DNA of 37,340 nucleotides from assembly GCF_003583925.1 (NCBI RefSeq), contig NZ_QYCN01000039.1, forward strand, positions 1-37,340. Reading direction: 5' to 3'. This stretch comes from Hymenobacter rubripertinctus (GTDB lineage: Bacteria > Bacteroidota > Bacteroidia > Cytophagales > Hymenobacteraceae). This document shows, one piece after another, positions 31,372 through 37,340 of the stretch. Position 1 is the stretch's first letter; every line of letters begins with the position of its first letter. The position numbers were made by a program, and so were the translations under genes. The notes below the pieces were generated by a model that was not told the origin of the DNA, did no database searches, and saw only the letters and a program-made list of their open reading frames with translations.

Positions 31372-31416
31372 GTTTAGTTTTAGCCTTCTAACCATCCAAT
31401 AGTCAAACCATTTCGC

Positions 31417-32271
31417 TCATTTCCCAACCCGCACGCTCAGTCCAGCTCCGATGTTCAGGCCTCCGGCCGCAGGGGTGAGGCCGTGGCCGGCGGTTACGTC
31501 GAGGCGTAGGCCGGGCAAGGGGCGGTAGTAAAGGCCCGAGGTGAAGCCGGGCTGCCAGCCCAGCTGGCGCTGCCAGGTGGCGTAGGTTTCGGCGAAGAAG
31601 CCCACGTGCGTACCGGCACCTAGCGGGCCGTTCAGAGCCAGGGTAGTCAGGTACTGGCCCTGCTTGGTGCCTTCGGCCCGGAAGCCGCGCTGGCGGAACC
31701 CGAAGTTGCCTTCCAGCCCGAACCGCTGCCCCAACTGCTGCGACACGAGCACCCGCCCGCCCGGCTCGAACTGTTTATCGGCGAAGCTGGCGTCGCCGTT
31801 GCGTAAGGTCATATCCAGTAGTACCACCACCTGGGAACGGGCGTTCTGCACTGTGGAAGCGAGGAATTTGGCCCCCACGTTCAGCGGCGCAAAGCCGGCC
31901 GGGCCAGTATAGGGGGCAAGTGCCCCATCCGAACCCAAAACGGGGCGGGCAGCCGGCGCAAGCAGATACTGCTGGGTGGCGCGCAGCTCAATATGGTTGA
32001 AGAAGCCCGCCCGCAAGGTGCTGCCCCAGGCCGAGCGGCCGGGGTACCCCAGGCTACCGCCCGCATCGTAGCTGGTCAGGCCGGTTTCCAGCTGAAACTG
32101 ACCCGGGTAGAGCATGTTGGTGGTGATGGTTTGCCCGGGCCGGTCGGGGCGGATAAGCCGCACGAAGGGCGACTCGCCGTTGGTCGAGCTTGGGTCAATG
32201 GTCTGGGCCAGGGTGCAGGCCGGGCCGGTGAGCCAAAGGGCTCCGGCGGTCAGCAGAGTGGTCGTACGCAT
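31417..32271 (-). CDS. Outer-membrane beta-barrel protein of the transporter (MetA-pathway-like) type
   Basis: A 284-residue exported protein with a signal peptide (1-22, ending CTLAQ) followed by 'RPDRPGQTITTNMLYPGQFQ', the start typical of the 'transporter' beta-barrel family (phenol MetA degradation-like), and then alternating hydrophobic strands ('LRAGFFNHIELRATQQY', 'GPLGAGTHVGFFAETYATW', 'LNIGAGLSVRVGK') ending in an aromatic-poor strand. The substrate is unknown. ATG 32271 is preferred because it begins the signal peptide; an upstream in-frame start adds nine residues without function. It lies downstream of the M1 peptidase terminator and may have its own promoter. Confidence 0.72.
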   Translation of the reverse strand: MRTTTLLTAGALWLTGPACTLAQTIDPSSTNGESPFVRLIRPDRPGQTITTNMLYPGQFQLETGLTSYDAGGSLGYPGRSAWGSTLRAGFFNHIELRATQQYLLAPAARPVLGSDGALAPYTGPAGFAPLNVGAKFLASTVQNARSQVVVLLDMTLRNGDASFADKQFEPGGRVLVSQQLGQRFGLEGNFGFRQRGFRAEGTKQGQYLTTLALNGPLGAGTHVGFFAETYATWQRQLGWQPGFTSGLYYRPLPGLRLDVTAGHGLTPAAGGLNIGAGLSVRVGK

Positions 32272-32356
32272 GGCTACCCGACGCCCGAAGGCTGGCAAAA
32301 GTTCAATTTTCAGGTGTTAGCAGGTACAGTAGCAGGGCTCAGATCTGATTCAAATA

Positions 32357-32394
32357 CAAAAAAAGATGCCCTGCCGTAACCACGGCGGGGCATC
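32357..32394 (-). terminator. Intrinsic terminator of the M1 aminopeptidase gene
   Basis: On the minus strand a 13-bp stem (GATGCCCcGCCGT-type arms 32365-32377 and 32382-32394, one G-U, loop of four) is followed by eight T. It lies 55 nt after the peptidase stop, beyond a tandem repeat. Confidence 0.85.
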
Positions 32395-32403
32395 GTACAT
32401 ATC

Positions 32404-32448
32404 CTCCAAGCTCCAAGCTCCAAGCTCCAAGCTCCAAGCTCCAAGCTC
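32404..32448. repeat. Heptamer tandem repeat (CTCCAAG)x6
   Basis: Six exact copies of CTCCAAG plus CTC, ending at the M1 peptidase stop codon. On the coding strand the unit reads CTTGGAG. Slippage is likely to vary the copy number between strains. Not CRISPR: there are no spacers. Confidence 0.92.
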
Positions 32449-34920
32449 TTACTCCGCCTTCTGAATAGCTTCCTGAGCGGCCTGGATGGTGGCTTGCTGG
32501 TCGGTGGGCTTGCCTTCCTTCACCTTTTCGAGCATCCCCAGCAGGGGTTCGGCAATGCCGTACTTCTTGTACTTCACGCCTAGGTCCTGGAGGCGGCTGA
32601 CACCCTCCCGGAGTACGGTGGCATCGGAGAGGCGGGTCATGAAGCTGACCACGCTTTCGAGCATCTCAAACTTGCCCTGGGGGCCGGCGGCGTCAAACTG
32701 GTCGCGCACGTAGGCCCAGGTGCTGGCGTCGCCTTCCTCGGCGTATACGCTGGCCACGGCGGCGGCTACCGCGCCCTTGGCATTAGGAGCCAGAACCTTG
32801 GCGCGGGCCAGGGCCTGCTTGGGCTGCACGGCGGCCAGGGCTTCCAGCGCAGCTCCCTGCACGGCGTACGACTGGCTGGTGAGTTGTTTGGTGAAGGTTT
32901 TGGTATCCTTCTTATCCTCCAGCGTGCCCAATGCCTGGAGCAATGCCGCCTGGTTGTTGGTGTTTTTTTCCTGGGCCAGCTGCTTCCGAATGATAGGAGC
33001 AGCGGCTTTGGCTACGGCCTTGTCATCGAGTTTGAGGGCCGAAAGGGCGGTTAGGCGCAGGCCTGCGAACTTGTCGTTGAGGGCCGTGAGCAGGAGCTGG
33101 CGGGCGGCGGCATCGGTGGGCGGAAGCTGGGCGGCGGCGGCCACGGCTTCGCGCCGGTCCACGTAGCGGGGCGCGTGCTGGTACTGGTACACGAACTCAG
33201 AGAAGGGCTTGTTGTCCTTCTTCTGCCAGAGCAGCACTTTGTCGGCGTCCACGTTCACCAGGTTGGGCTTGCTGGCGGCCGGGAAGCGGAAGGTCTGGGT
33301 GCGCTGGTCCATCACGATCTGGTGGCGCTCGGGCTTGCCGTTCACGTACACCTCCACAGCCATGGGCAGCTGGAATACGGTGCCGGGCTGGATCTGGGTG
33401 ATGGTCACGAGCTGCTGCTTGTTGAGCTGGTCGTAGCTGTACTCAATGTTGGCCACGGGGTGGCCGGCGTTGAAGTACCACTGGTTGAAAAACCAGTTCA
33501 GGTCCTGACCCGATACGGCCTCCATCGCCAGGCGTAGCTGGTGGGCCTCACCGTTGCCGAACTTGTTATCGGTGAGGTACTTTTTCAGGCCCCCGAAGAA
33601 GACGTCGTCGCCGAGGTAGTTGCGCAGCATGTTCAGAATTTGGCCGCCCTTCTGGTAGCTCACCAGGTCGAACATGTCCTCCTTGTCGGCGTAGTGGAAG
33701 CGGACCAGGTCTTTCTGGGCGTCGCGGGGGCTGCGCAGGTAGTTGCGCATGTACTGGTAGGCGTGGGCGTCGGCGGCTTCCTGGCCGTACTTGTGCTCGG
33801 CCCAGAGCGCCTCCGAGAAGTCGGCAAACGACTCATTCACGGTCAGGTTGCTCCAGCTTTCGGCCGTCACCAAATCGCCGAACCACTGGTGAAACAGCTC
33901 GTGGGCAATCACCGATTCGCCGTTGGCGTACTCCGCGTCCAGGGCCTCGCGGGCGTCCTTCTGCAGAAACTCACCGTGCAAAGTAGCCGAGGTGTTTTCC
34001 ATGGCCCCGCTCACGTAGTCGCGCACCACAATCTGGGCGTACTTATTCCAGGCGTACTCTACGCCGAGGCGCTGGGAGAAAAACTCCAGCATTTCGGGTG
34101 TGTTGCCGAAAATCTGCTTGGCGAAGGGCGCGTACTTGGGTTCCAGGTAGTAGTTCACCTCCTTGCCCCGCCAGGTATCCTTGGTGATTTTGAAGTCGCC
34201 CACCGCCATCATGAACAGGTAGGGCGAGTGGGGCAGCTCCATTTTCCAGGTATCGGTGCGCAGGCCCGGGCCGGCCGGCTTCTGGCTCACCAAAGCCCCA
34301 TTGCTAAGCGTGACGTAGCGGGCGGGCACCGTCAGGCTGATTTCCGAGGTGGTTTTCTGGTTGGGCTTGTCGATGGTTGGAAACCAGGCCGAGGACGACT
34401 CCGTTTCGCCCTGGGTCCAGATCTGGCGGGGCTTGCCGGCCTCCGTGCTGTCGGGGTTGATGAAGTAGAGGCCCTTGGCATCGGTAATGGCGGCACTGCC
34501 CTTGGCCTTCAGTTCCTCGGGCTTGGCTACGTATTCCAGGTACACGGTGTACTGCTGGCCGGGGGCGTAGAGTCTATCGAGCGTGATGTTAAGCTGCTCG
34601 CCGTCATACTGGTACTTGAGCGTTTTGGCCCCACCGCTGCCCACCATCGTTACCGATTTAATATCCATGCCCTTGGCATCGAGGCGGAGCGAGTCGGTGG
34701 CGTAGGCGAAGGGCTGAAGCGTGACCCACTCCTTGCCCAGGAGCTGGCGCTTGGCGTAGTCGAAGCTCACGTCGAGCTTGGTGTGCACGAGGGAGTTGAT
34801 TTTGCGGGCCGAGGCGCGGTAGGGGAGGGTGTTCACCGAATCGGGGCGGGCGGGGGGGTTCTGGGCGAAGGCCGGGGCGGCTCCCAGCAGGCCGAGGCCG
34901 AGTAATAGGGCTTTGGTCAT
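32449..34920 (-). CDS. Exported M1-family zinc aminopeptidase
   Basis: An 823-residue aminopeptidase N-like enzyme. The signal peptide is residues 1-19 (ending AAPAFAQ). The N-terminal beta domain ends before the substrate loop 'SGAMENTSATL'. The zinc site is His340-Glu341-x-x-His344 in 'AHELFHQWFGD' with Glu363 in 'NLTVNESFADF', 18 residues apart as in the family. The catalytic Tyr region 'DLVSYQKGGQILNML' follows. The C-terminal ~200 residues are helical with HEAT-like repeats. It would release N-terminal residues from peptides in the periplasm or at the cell surface. Downstream lie a heptamer repeat and a terminator; upstream, 114 nt separate it from the DUF5996 gene, which has the same orientation. 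Confidence 0.95.
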   Translation of the reverse strand: MTKALLLGLGLLGAAPAFAQNPPARPDSVNTLPYRASARKINSLVHTKLDVSFDYAKRQLLGKEWVTLQPFAYATDSLRLDAKGMDIKSVTMVGSGGAKTLKYQYDGEQLNITLDRLYAPGQQYTVYLEYVAKPEELKAKGSAAITDAKGLYFINPDSTEAGKPRQIWTQGETESSSAWFPTIDKPNQKTTSEISLTVPARYVTLSNGALVSQKPAGPGLRTDTWKMELPHSPYLFMMAVGDFKITKDTWRGKEVNYYLEPKYAPFAKQIFGNTPEMLEFFSQRLGVEYAWNKYAQIVVRDYVSGAMENTSATLHGEFLQKDAREALDAEYANGESVIAHELFHQWFGDLVTAESWSNLTVNESFADFSEALWAEHKYGQEAADAHAYQYMRNYLRSPRDAQKDLVRFHYADKEDMFDLVSYQKGGQILNMLRNYLGDDVFFGGLKKYLTDNKFGNGEAHQLRLAMEAVSGQDLNWFFNQWYFNAGHPVANIEYSYDQLNKQQLVTITQIQPGTVFQLPMAVEVYVNGKPERHQIVMDQRTQTFRFPAASKPNLVNVDADKVLLWQKKDNKPFSEFVYQYQHAPRYVDRREAVAAAAQLPPTDAAARQLLLTALNDKFAGLRLTALSALKLDDKAVAKAAAPIIRKQLAQEKNTNNQAALLQALGTLEDKKDTKTFTKQLTSQSYAVQGAALEALAAVQPKQALARAKVLAPNAKGAVAAAVASVYAEEGDASTWAYVRDQFDAAGPQGKFEMLESVVSFMTRLSDATVLREGVSRLQDLGVKYKKYGIAEPLLGMLEKVKEGKPTDQQATIQAAQEAIQKAE

Positions 34921-35034
34921 AAAGAATCAGGAGGAGGGTAAATTCAGGGTGCTAGTTGCAAAGTTTTTCGGGAAAGCAACGCCGCCAGTTCGGGGCAAGG
35001 ATGCATAAACTACGGCCAGGGCTGCCCCGCCAAG

Positions 35035-35934
35035 CTACCGTTCCAGTGCGGCCCGGTCCCAGCCGGCGAGGGTGGCCCCGGCCGCGTAGGTGCTGGTTAG
35101 GAACGCGCGCAGCGCGGCGGCTGGGTCGGGGGCGGTGCGCACGGCCTCGTAGGGCAGCAGGAATTCGCCCAGCTCGGTGCTGTAATAGGCGGCGGCCGGC
35201 TGCACCGTAGCCTCGGCAAAACCCGCCGGAGCCGGCACGCAATAGGCATAGAACGCGGCCTCCTGCTCGTTGCCGCCGGGCCAGAATCCGTGGCTGATGA
35301 CTTCCTGGGAGTAGGCTTCCCGGGTAATGAAGTCCGCCTCGGGCTTAACCGGGGCAGCGCGGCCCGAAAAGCGCGTAACGGCCAGATCGAACGAGCCCCA
35401 GAAGAAATGGACCGGGCTGCACTTGCCCACGAAACCAGCCCGGAACTGCTCCAGCACCGGCGTCATTAGGGTGAGGGCGCGCCAGAACCGGTGGGTGGCC
35501 TCGGGGTCGTAGCTGGCGTGCTGCTCGTCCTCGGCAAACGGAATGGGGTGCTCCACTTCCACCGGCACCGGCCAGATTTTCACCTCGATGCCCAGTTCCG
35601 AGAGCAGGCCCAACACTTCCCGGTAAAACGCGGCCACGGAACGCGGGACCAGCGGCAGGTGGCGTACGGCCCCGTCGGAACACCGCAGGTGGAGCTGGTG
35701 GTCAACGAAGTCGAACTCAATTTCGAAGCTGCGGTGCCTGTAGGGCATGGCCGAGGTGGTCAGGCCCCGGGCCGAGACGTAGAGCGGCACGTTCCAGAAC
35801 TGGTTGACGAGGGGCGTGCAGGCCAGCCGGATTTTGCCCACCACCTGGGTCCACATGTGCAGGGTGGCGAGGGTGTCGGCCCAGTCGGCCAGGGGCAAAG
35901 CGGGCCAAGCGGGAGCGGAAGCGGGCGTAGGCAT
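35035..35934 (-). CDS. DUF5996-family protein
   Basis: A 299-residue cytoplasmic protein of the DUF5996 family, with the family's beginning 'WPALPLADWADTLATLHMWTQ' shortened here to its key parts: W-x-x-L-x-L-x-x-W, 'TLHMWTQVVGKIRLA', 'NQFWNVPLYVSARGLTT', 'IEFDFVDHQL' and 'VHFFWGSFDLAVTRFSG'. No signal peptide or membrane segments. The function is not known to me. It lies 114 nt upstream of the M1 peptidase gene on the same strand and is divergent from the secreted esterase at 35997. Confidence 0.85.
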   Translation of the reverse strand: MPTPASAPAWPALPLADWADTLATLHMWTQVVGKIRLACTPLVNQFWNVPLYVSARGLTTSAMPYRHRSFEIEFDFVDHQLHLRCSDGAVRHLPLVPRSVAAFYREVLGLLSELGIEVKIWPVPVEVEHPIPFAEDEQHASYDPEATHRFWRALTLMTPVLEQFRAGFVGKCSPVHFFWGSFDLAVTRFSGRAAPVKPEADFITREAYSQEVISHGFWPGGNEQEAAFYAYCVPAPAGFAEATVQPAAAYYSTELGEFLLPYEAVRTAPDPAAALRAFLTSTYAAGATLAGWDRAALER

Positions 35935-35996
35935 GGGCAGGAGGGGTTAGGAAGGAATCCGTACTTTCCGGCAAAAGACAAACCGTTCCTGAAAGT

Positions 35997-36878
35997 ATGA
36001 AAACTCTCCGCCTTCTGGTGCTACTGCTACTGAGCCTGTCGGCCGCCCCGGTGGCCCGCGCCGCCCGCGTCGATACGCTGGCCATTCCGAGTGCCGCCAT
36101 GCAGCGCACTTACCGGGCGGCCGTGGTGGTGCCGGCCTCCTACGCCAAAAACAAAAAGGCCCGTTACCCGGTGCTCTACCTGCTGCACGGCGCCTACGGT
36201 CACTTCGCCGACTGGACCAGCAAAACGCCCGACAAAACCCTGCTTCACCGCCTCGCCGACCAGTACAACCTGCTCATCGTCACGCCCGAGGGCGAAACGT
36301 TCAGCTTCTACCTCAACTCGCCGGTGAACCCCGCCAGCCAGTTCGAAACCTACCTCACGCAGGACGTCATCGGCAAAATCGACCAGACCTACCGCACCGT
36401 GGCCCGCAAGGAGGGCCGGGTTATTACGGGCCTTTCGATGGGCGGGCATGGGGCGCTTTACCTCGCGGCGCGGCACCCGGAGCTGTTTGCGGCGGCCGGC
36501 AGCATGAGCGGGGCGCTAGACCTGAGCATCACCAACCGTAAGCTCAACCCCGACGAGGCCAAGCAGCGCCAGAGCCTGTTCAACCCCATCCTCGGCCCCG
36601 AAGGCCCCGCGCCCAACGCTTACAGCACAAACTCGGTAGTCAACATGACTGACGCGCTCTACCGCAACGGCCTGCCCCTTATTATTGACTGCGGCGTGGA
36701 CGATTTCCTCGTCGACATCAACCGCGAAGTCCACCGCCGCCTCGTCTACAACCACACGCCCCACGACTACACCGAGCGCCCCGGCGCCCACACCTGGGAC
36801 TATTGGCAGAACGCGCTGCCGTATCATCTGCTGTTCTTTCAGAAGGTGCTGGAAGCGGGCGGAGTAGGGGTGAAGTAG
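35997..36878 (+). CDS. Secreted alpha/beta-hydrolase esterase (S-formylglutathione-hydrolase/tributyrin-esterase-like fold)
   Basis: A 293-residue exported hydrolase of the PF00756 family. The signal peptide is residues 1-22 (ending APVARAA). 'YPVLYLLHGAYGHFADW' holds the oxyanion region. The nucleophile is Ser147 in 'ITGLSMGGHGA', a candidate acid is Asp in 'DCGVDDFL', and His is in 'GAHTWDYW'. It has no T9SS tail, unlike the esterase at 3641, so it is probably periplasmic or retained in the envelope. The substrate, possibly a plant-type or peptidoglycan ester, is unknown. It is divergent from the DUF5996 gene, with a 62-nt shared promoter region. Confidence 0.88.
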   Translation: MKTLRLLVLLLLSLSAAPVARAARVDTLAIPSAAMQRTYRAAVVVPASYAKNKKARYPVLYLLHGAYGHFADWTSKTPDKTLLHRLADQYNLLIVTPEGETFSFYLNSPVNPASQFETYLTQDVIGKIDQTYRTVARKEGRVITGLSMGGHGALYLAARHPELFAAAGSMSGALDLSITNRKLNPDEAKQRQSLFNPILGPEGPAPNAYSTNSVVNMTDALYRNGLPLIIDCGVDDFLVDINREVHRRLVYNHTPHDYTERPGAHTWDYWQNALPYHLLFFQKVLEAGGVGVK

Positions 36879-36926
36879 GCGTGGGCAAACACCAATTAGG
36901 CGGGCAAGAGCACCACCGCTATTTTG

Positions 36927-36934
36927 TACATTTG
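36927..36934 (+). promoter_or_regulatory. Putative -7 promoter element
   Basis: TACATTTG matches TAnnTTTG exactly, but there is no TTG at the -33 position. It lies 130 nt before the short ORF at 37065. Confidence 0.3.
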
Positions 36935-36994
36935 GCTCATTGACGCGTGGTGGTTAATCCACCTCACCGAACTACGGGTTGCGCCAGAAACGCA

Positions 36995-37028
36995 AAGCCC
37001 CCGGACTGTTGGAACCAGCCGGGGGCTT
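36995..37028. terminator. GC-rich hairpin, possible terminator of minus-strand transcription
   Basis: AAGCCCCCGG (36995-37004) pairs with CCGGGGGCTT (37019-37028), loop of 14. On the minus strand the stem is followed by TTTGCGTTT; on the plus strand there is no T-run. It could stop transcripts coming from the IS630 element. Confidence 0.45.
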
Positions 37029-37064
37029 AAGAAGCAGGTGGGCAAACACCTTACTTCTACTCGT

Positions 37065-37196
37065 ATGAAGAGAAAGCGTGTTGAAGTGGAAGGAGCCGAC
37101 AAAGTTAGCTTCTTCCGCCTACTGCTTGAACTGAGCAAATCAGTGCTGAGCGGTATAGTTCGCGCCGTGGTAACCGATTGGTTGCACCGGCACTAG
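37065..37196 (+). CDS. Short hypothetical ORF, probably truncated by IS630 insertion
   Basis: A 43-codon frame: MKRKRVEVEGADKVSFFRLL, then a hydrophobic-basic stretch ending in VTDWLHRH and TAG. I recognise no family. It has a basic start and a predicted helix. The stop codon TAG is part of the CTAG at 37193-37196 that is the likely insertion target of the adjoining IS630 element, so the original protein was probably longer. An in-frame extension upstream to 36924 (TTG) would run through the hairpin and is less likely. Confidence 0.35.
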   Translation: MKRKRVEVEGADKVSFFRLLLELSKSVLSGIVRAVVTDWLHRH

Positions 37197-37340
37197 TGCT
37201 TAGTCAGGCAAGTTAGTTACCCTAATTTTCTGGTAGTGGCGGTCGAGTTTGACACGGGCTTTTTCCAGCGTGAATTGCCATTTGACCGTGGCCCGGGCCG
37301 CATTGCGTTCGGCCACGCAAGCGGCGACGTGGGCGGTGAG
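37194..37340 (-). mobile_element. IS630-family insertion sequence, one end only (continues past right edge)
   Basis: The left end lies in CACTAGTGC (37191-37199). IS630 elements insert at TA, often in CTAG, and duplicate the TA, which fits the TA at 37194-37195. The terminal sequence then reads GTGCTTAGTCAGGCAAGT into the 3' end of the transposase gene. The other end is outside the window, so the terminal repeat is unconfirmed. Confidence 0.6.
37200..37340 (-). CDS. IS630-family transposase, C-terminal 46 codons (partial)
   Basis: The minus-strand frame enters at the right edge and ends with TAA at 37200-37202. It contains 'LTAHVAACVAERNAARATVK', then 'WQFTLEKARVKLDRHYQKI', the characteristic end of IS630 DDE transposases ('W.FT...AR.KL.RLYP'). 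The catalytic residues are out of view. The Leu-to-His change in 'DRHY' (usually RLY) is a minor oddity. It points toward the window, with its 3' end next to the IS border. Confidence 0.72.
   Translation of the reverse strand, partial: LTAHVAACVAERNAARATVKWQFTLEKARVKLDRHYQKIRVTNLPD

Larger units (their letters stand above)
36881..37050. repeat. 13-bp direct repeat flanking a 144-nt segment
   Basis: GTGGGCAAACACC occurs at 36881-36893 and again at 37038-37050. The segment between them contains a -7-like box and a GC-rich hairpin. The spacing could mark a small inserted element, but no inverted ends are visible. Confidence 0.5.

Noticed and set aside
32404..32448. CRISPR-like array
   Set aside because: The copies are contiguous heptamers with no spacers and no cas genes nearby.
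36924..37064. A third attenuator with Trp codons (MYIWLIDAWWLIH) before the short ORF
   Set aside because: The frame starts with TTG inside the putative promoter, the hairpin lacks a T-run on this strand, and no biosynthetic gene follows.
37190..37199. GCACTAGTGC palindrome as an operator
   Set aside because: It spans the IS630 junction, so it is better explained by the insertion target plus the IS end.

Overview
The window looks like chromosome from a high-GC member of the Bacteroidota, most likely Hymenobacter or a close relative in the Cytophagales. The evidence is a SusC/RagA TonB-dependent receptor, secreted proteins with type IX (Por) C-terminal sorting domains, a small PID-CTERM protein, Bacteroidota-type promoters (TTG, 19 nt, TAnnTTTG) and weak Shine-Dalgarno signals. 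The genus is inferred from protein style, not from a marker gene.

Layout. 1-2706: a susC-like gene on the minus strand, cut near its 3' end by an IS5-family element that runs off the left edge. 2707-3640: a long gap without a supported gene. 3641-5065: a secreted esterase with a starch-binding-like N-terminus and a T9SS tail. 5103-13529: a complete tryptophan operon in the order trpL-trpE-trpG-trpD-trpC-trpF-trpB-trpA followed by aroF (DAHP synthase). It begins with a promoter, a leader peptide with three consecutive Trp codons and a terminator/antiterminator pair. Four of its internal gaps hold long, nearly perfect inverted repeats. 13730-19388: two phenylalanine-4-hydroxylase paralogues, each preceded by an intrinsic terminator and a short leader ORF. 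They bracket an opposite-strand pair, a large NIDO/T9SS surface protein and a PID-CTERM protein. The second hydroxylase has a leader peptide reading Tyr-Tyr-Ala-Tyr-Ala-Tyr-Tyr, which points to tyrosine-sensing attenuation of a tyrosine-making enzyme. The first hydroxylase has Gln where the iron-binding Glu should be.

19498-25507 (minus strand): an Mpo1-like membrane protein, a dienelactone hydrolase, and a probable light/stress cluster of SDR, photolyase, TetR-like regulator and AarF/UbiB-type kinase. 25667-25942: a RhuM-family remnant. 26064-29513: pyruvate carboxylase. 29927-36878: an M28 peptidase, an outer-membrane beta-barrel protein, an M1 aminopeptidase, a DUF5996 protein and a second secreted esterase. 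36879-37340: a short ORF ended by an IS630-family element that runs off the right edge.

How it fits together. From 5 to 19.4 kb the theme is aromatic amino acids: DAHP synthase feeds the shikimate pathway, the trp genes take chorismate to tryptophan, and the hydroxylases take phenylalanine to tyrosine. Two of the three transcription units show clear ribosome-mediated attenuators whose control codons match the pathway product (Trp for trpE, Tyr for the second hydroxylase). The third has the same RNA layout but no obvious sensing codon. The tyrosine attenuator is the best candidate here for an undescribed system.
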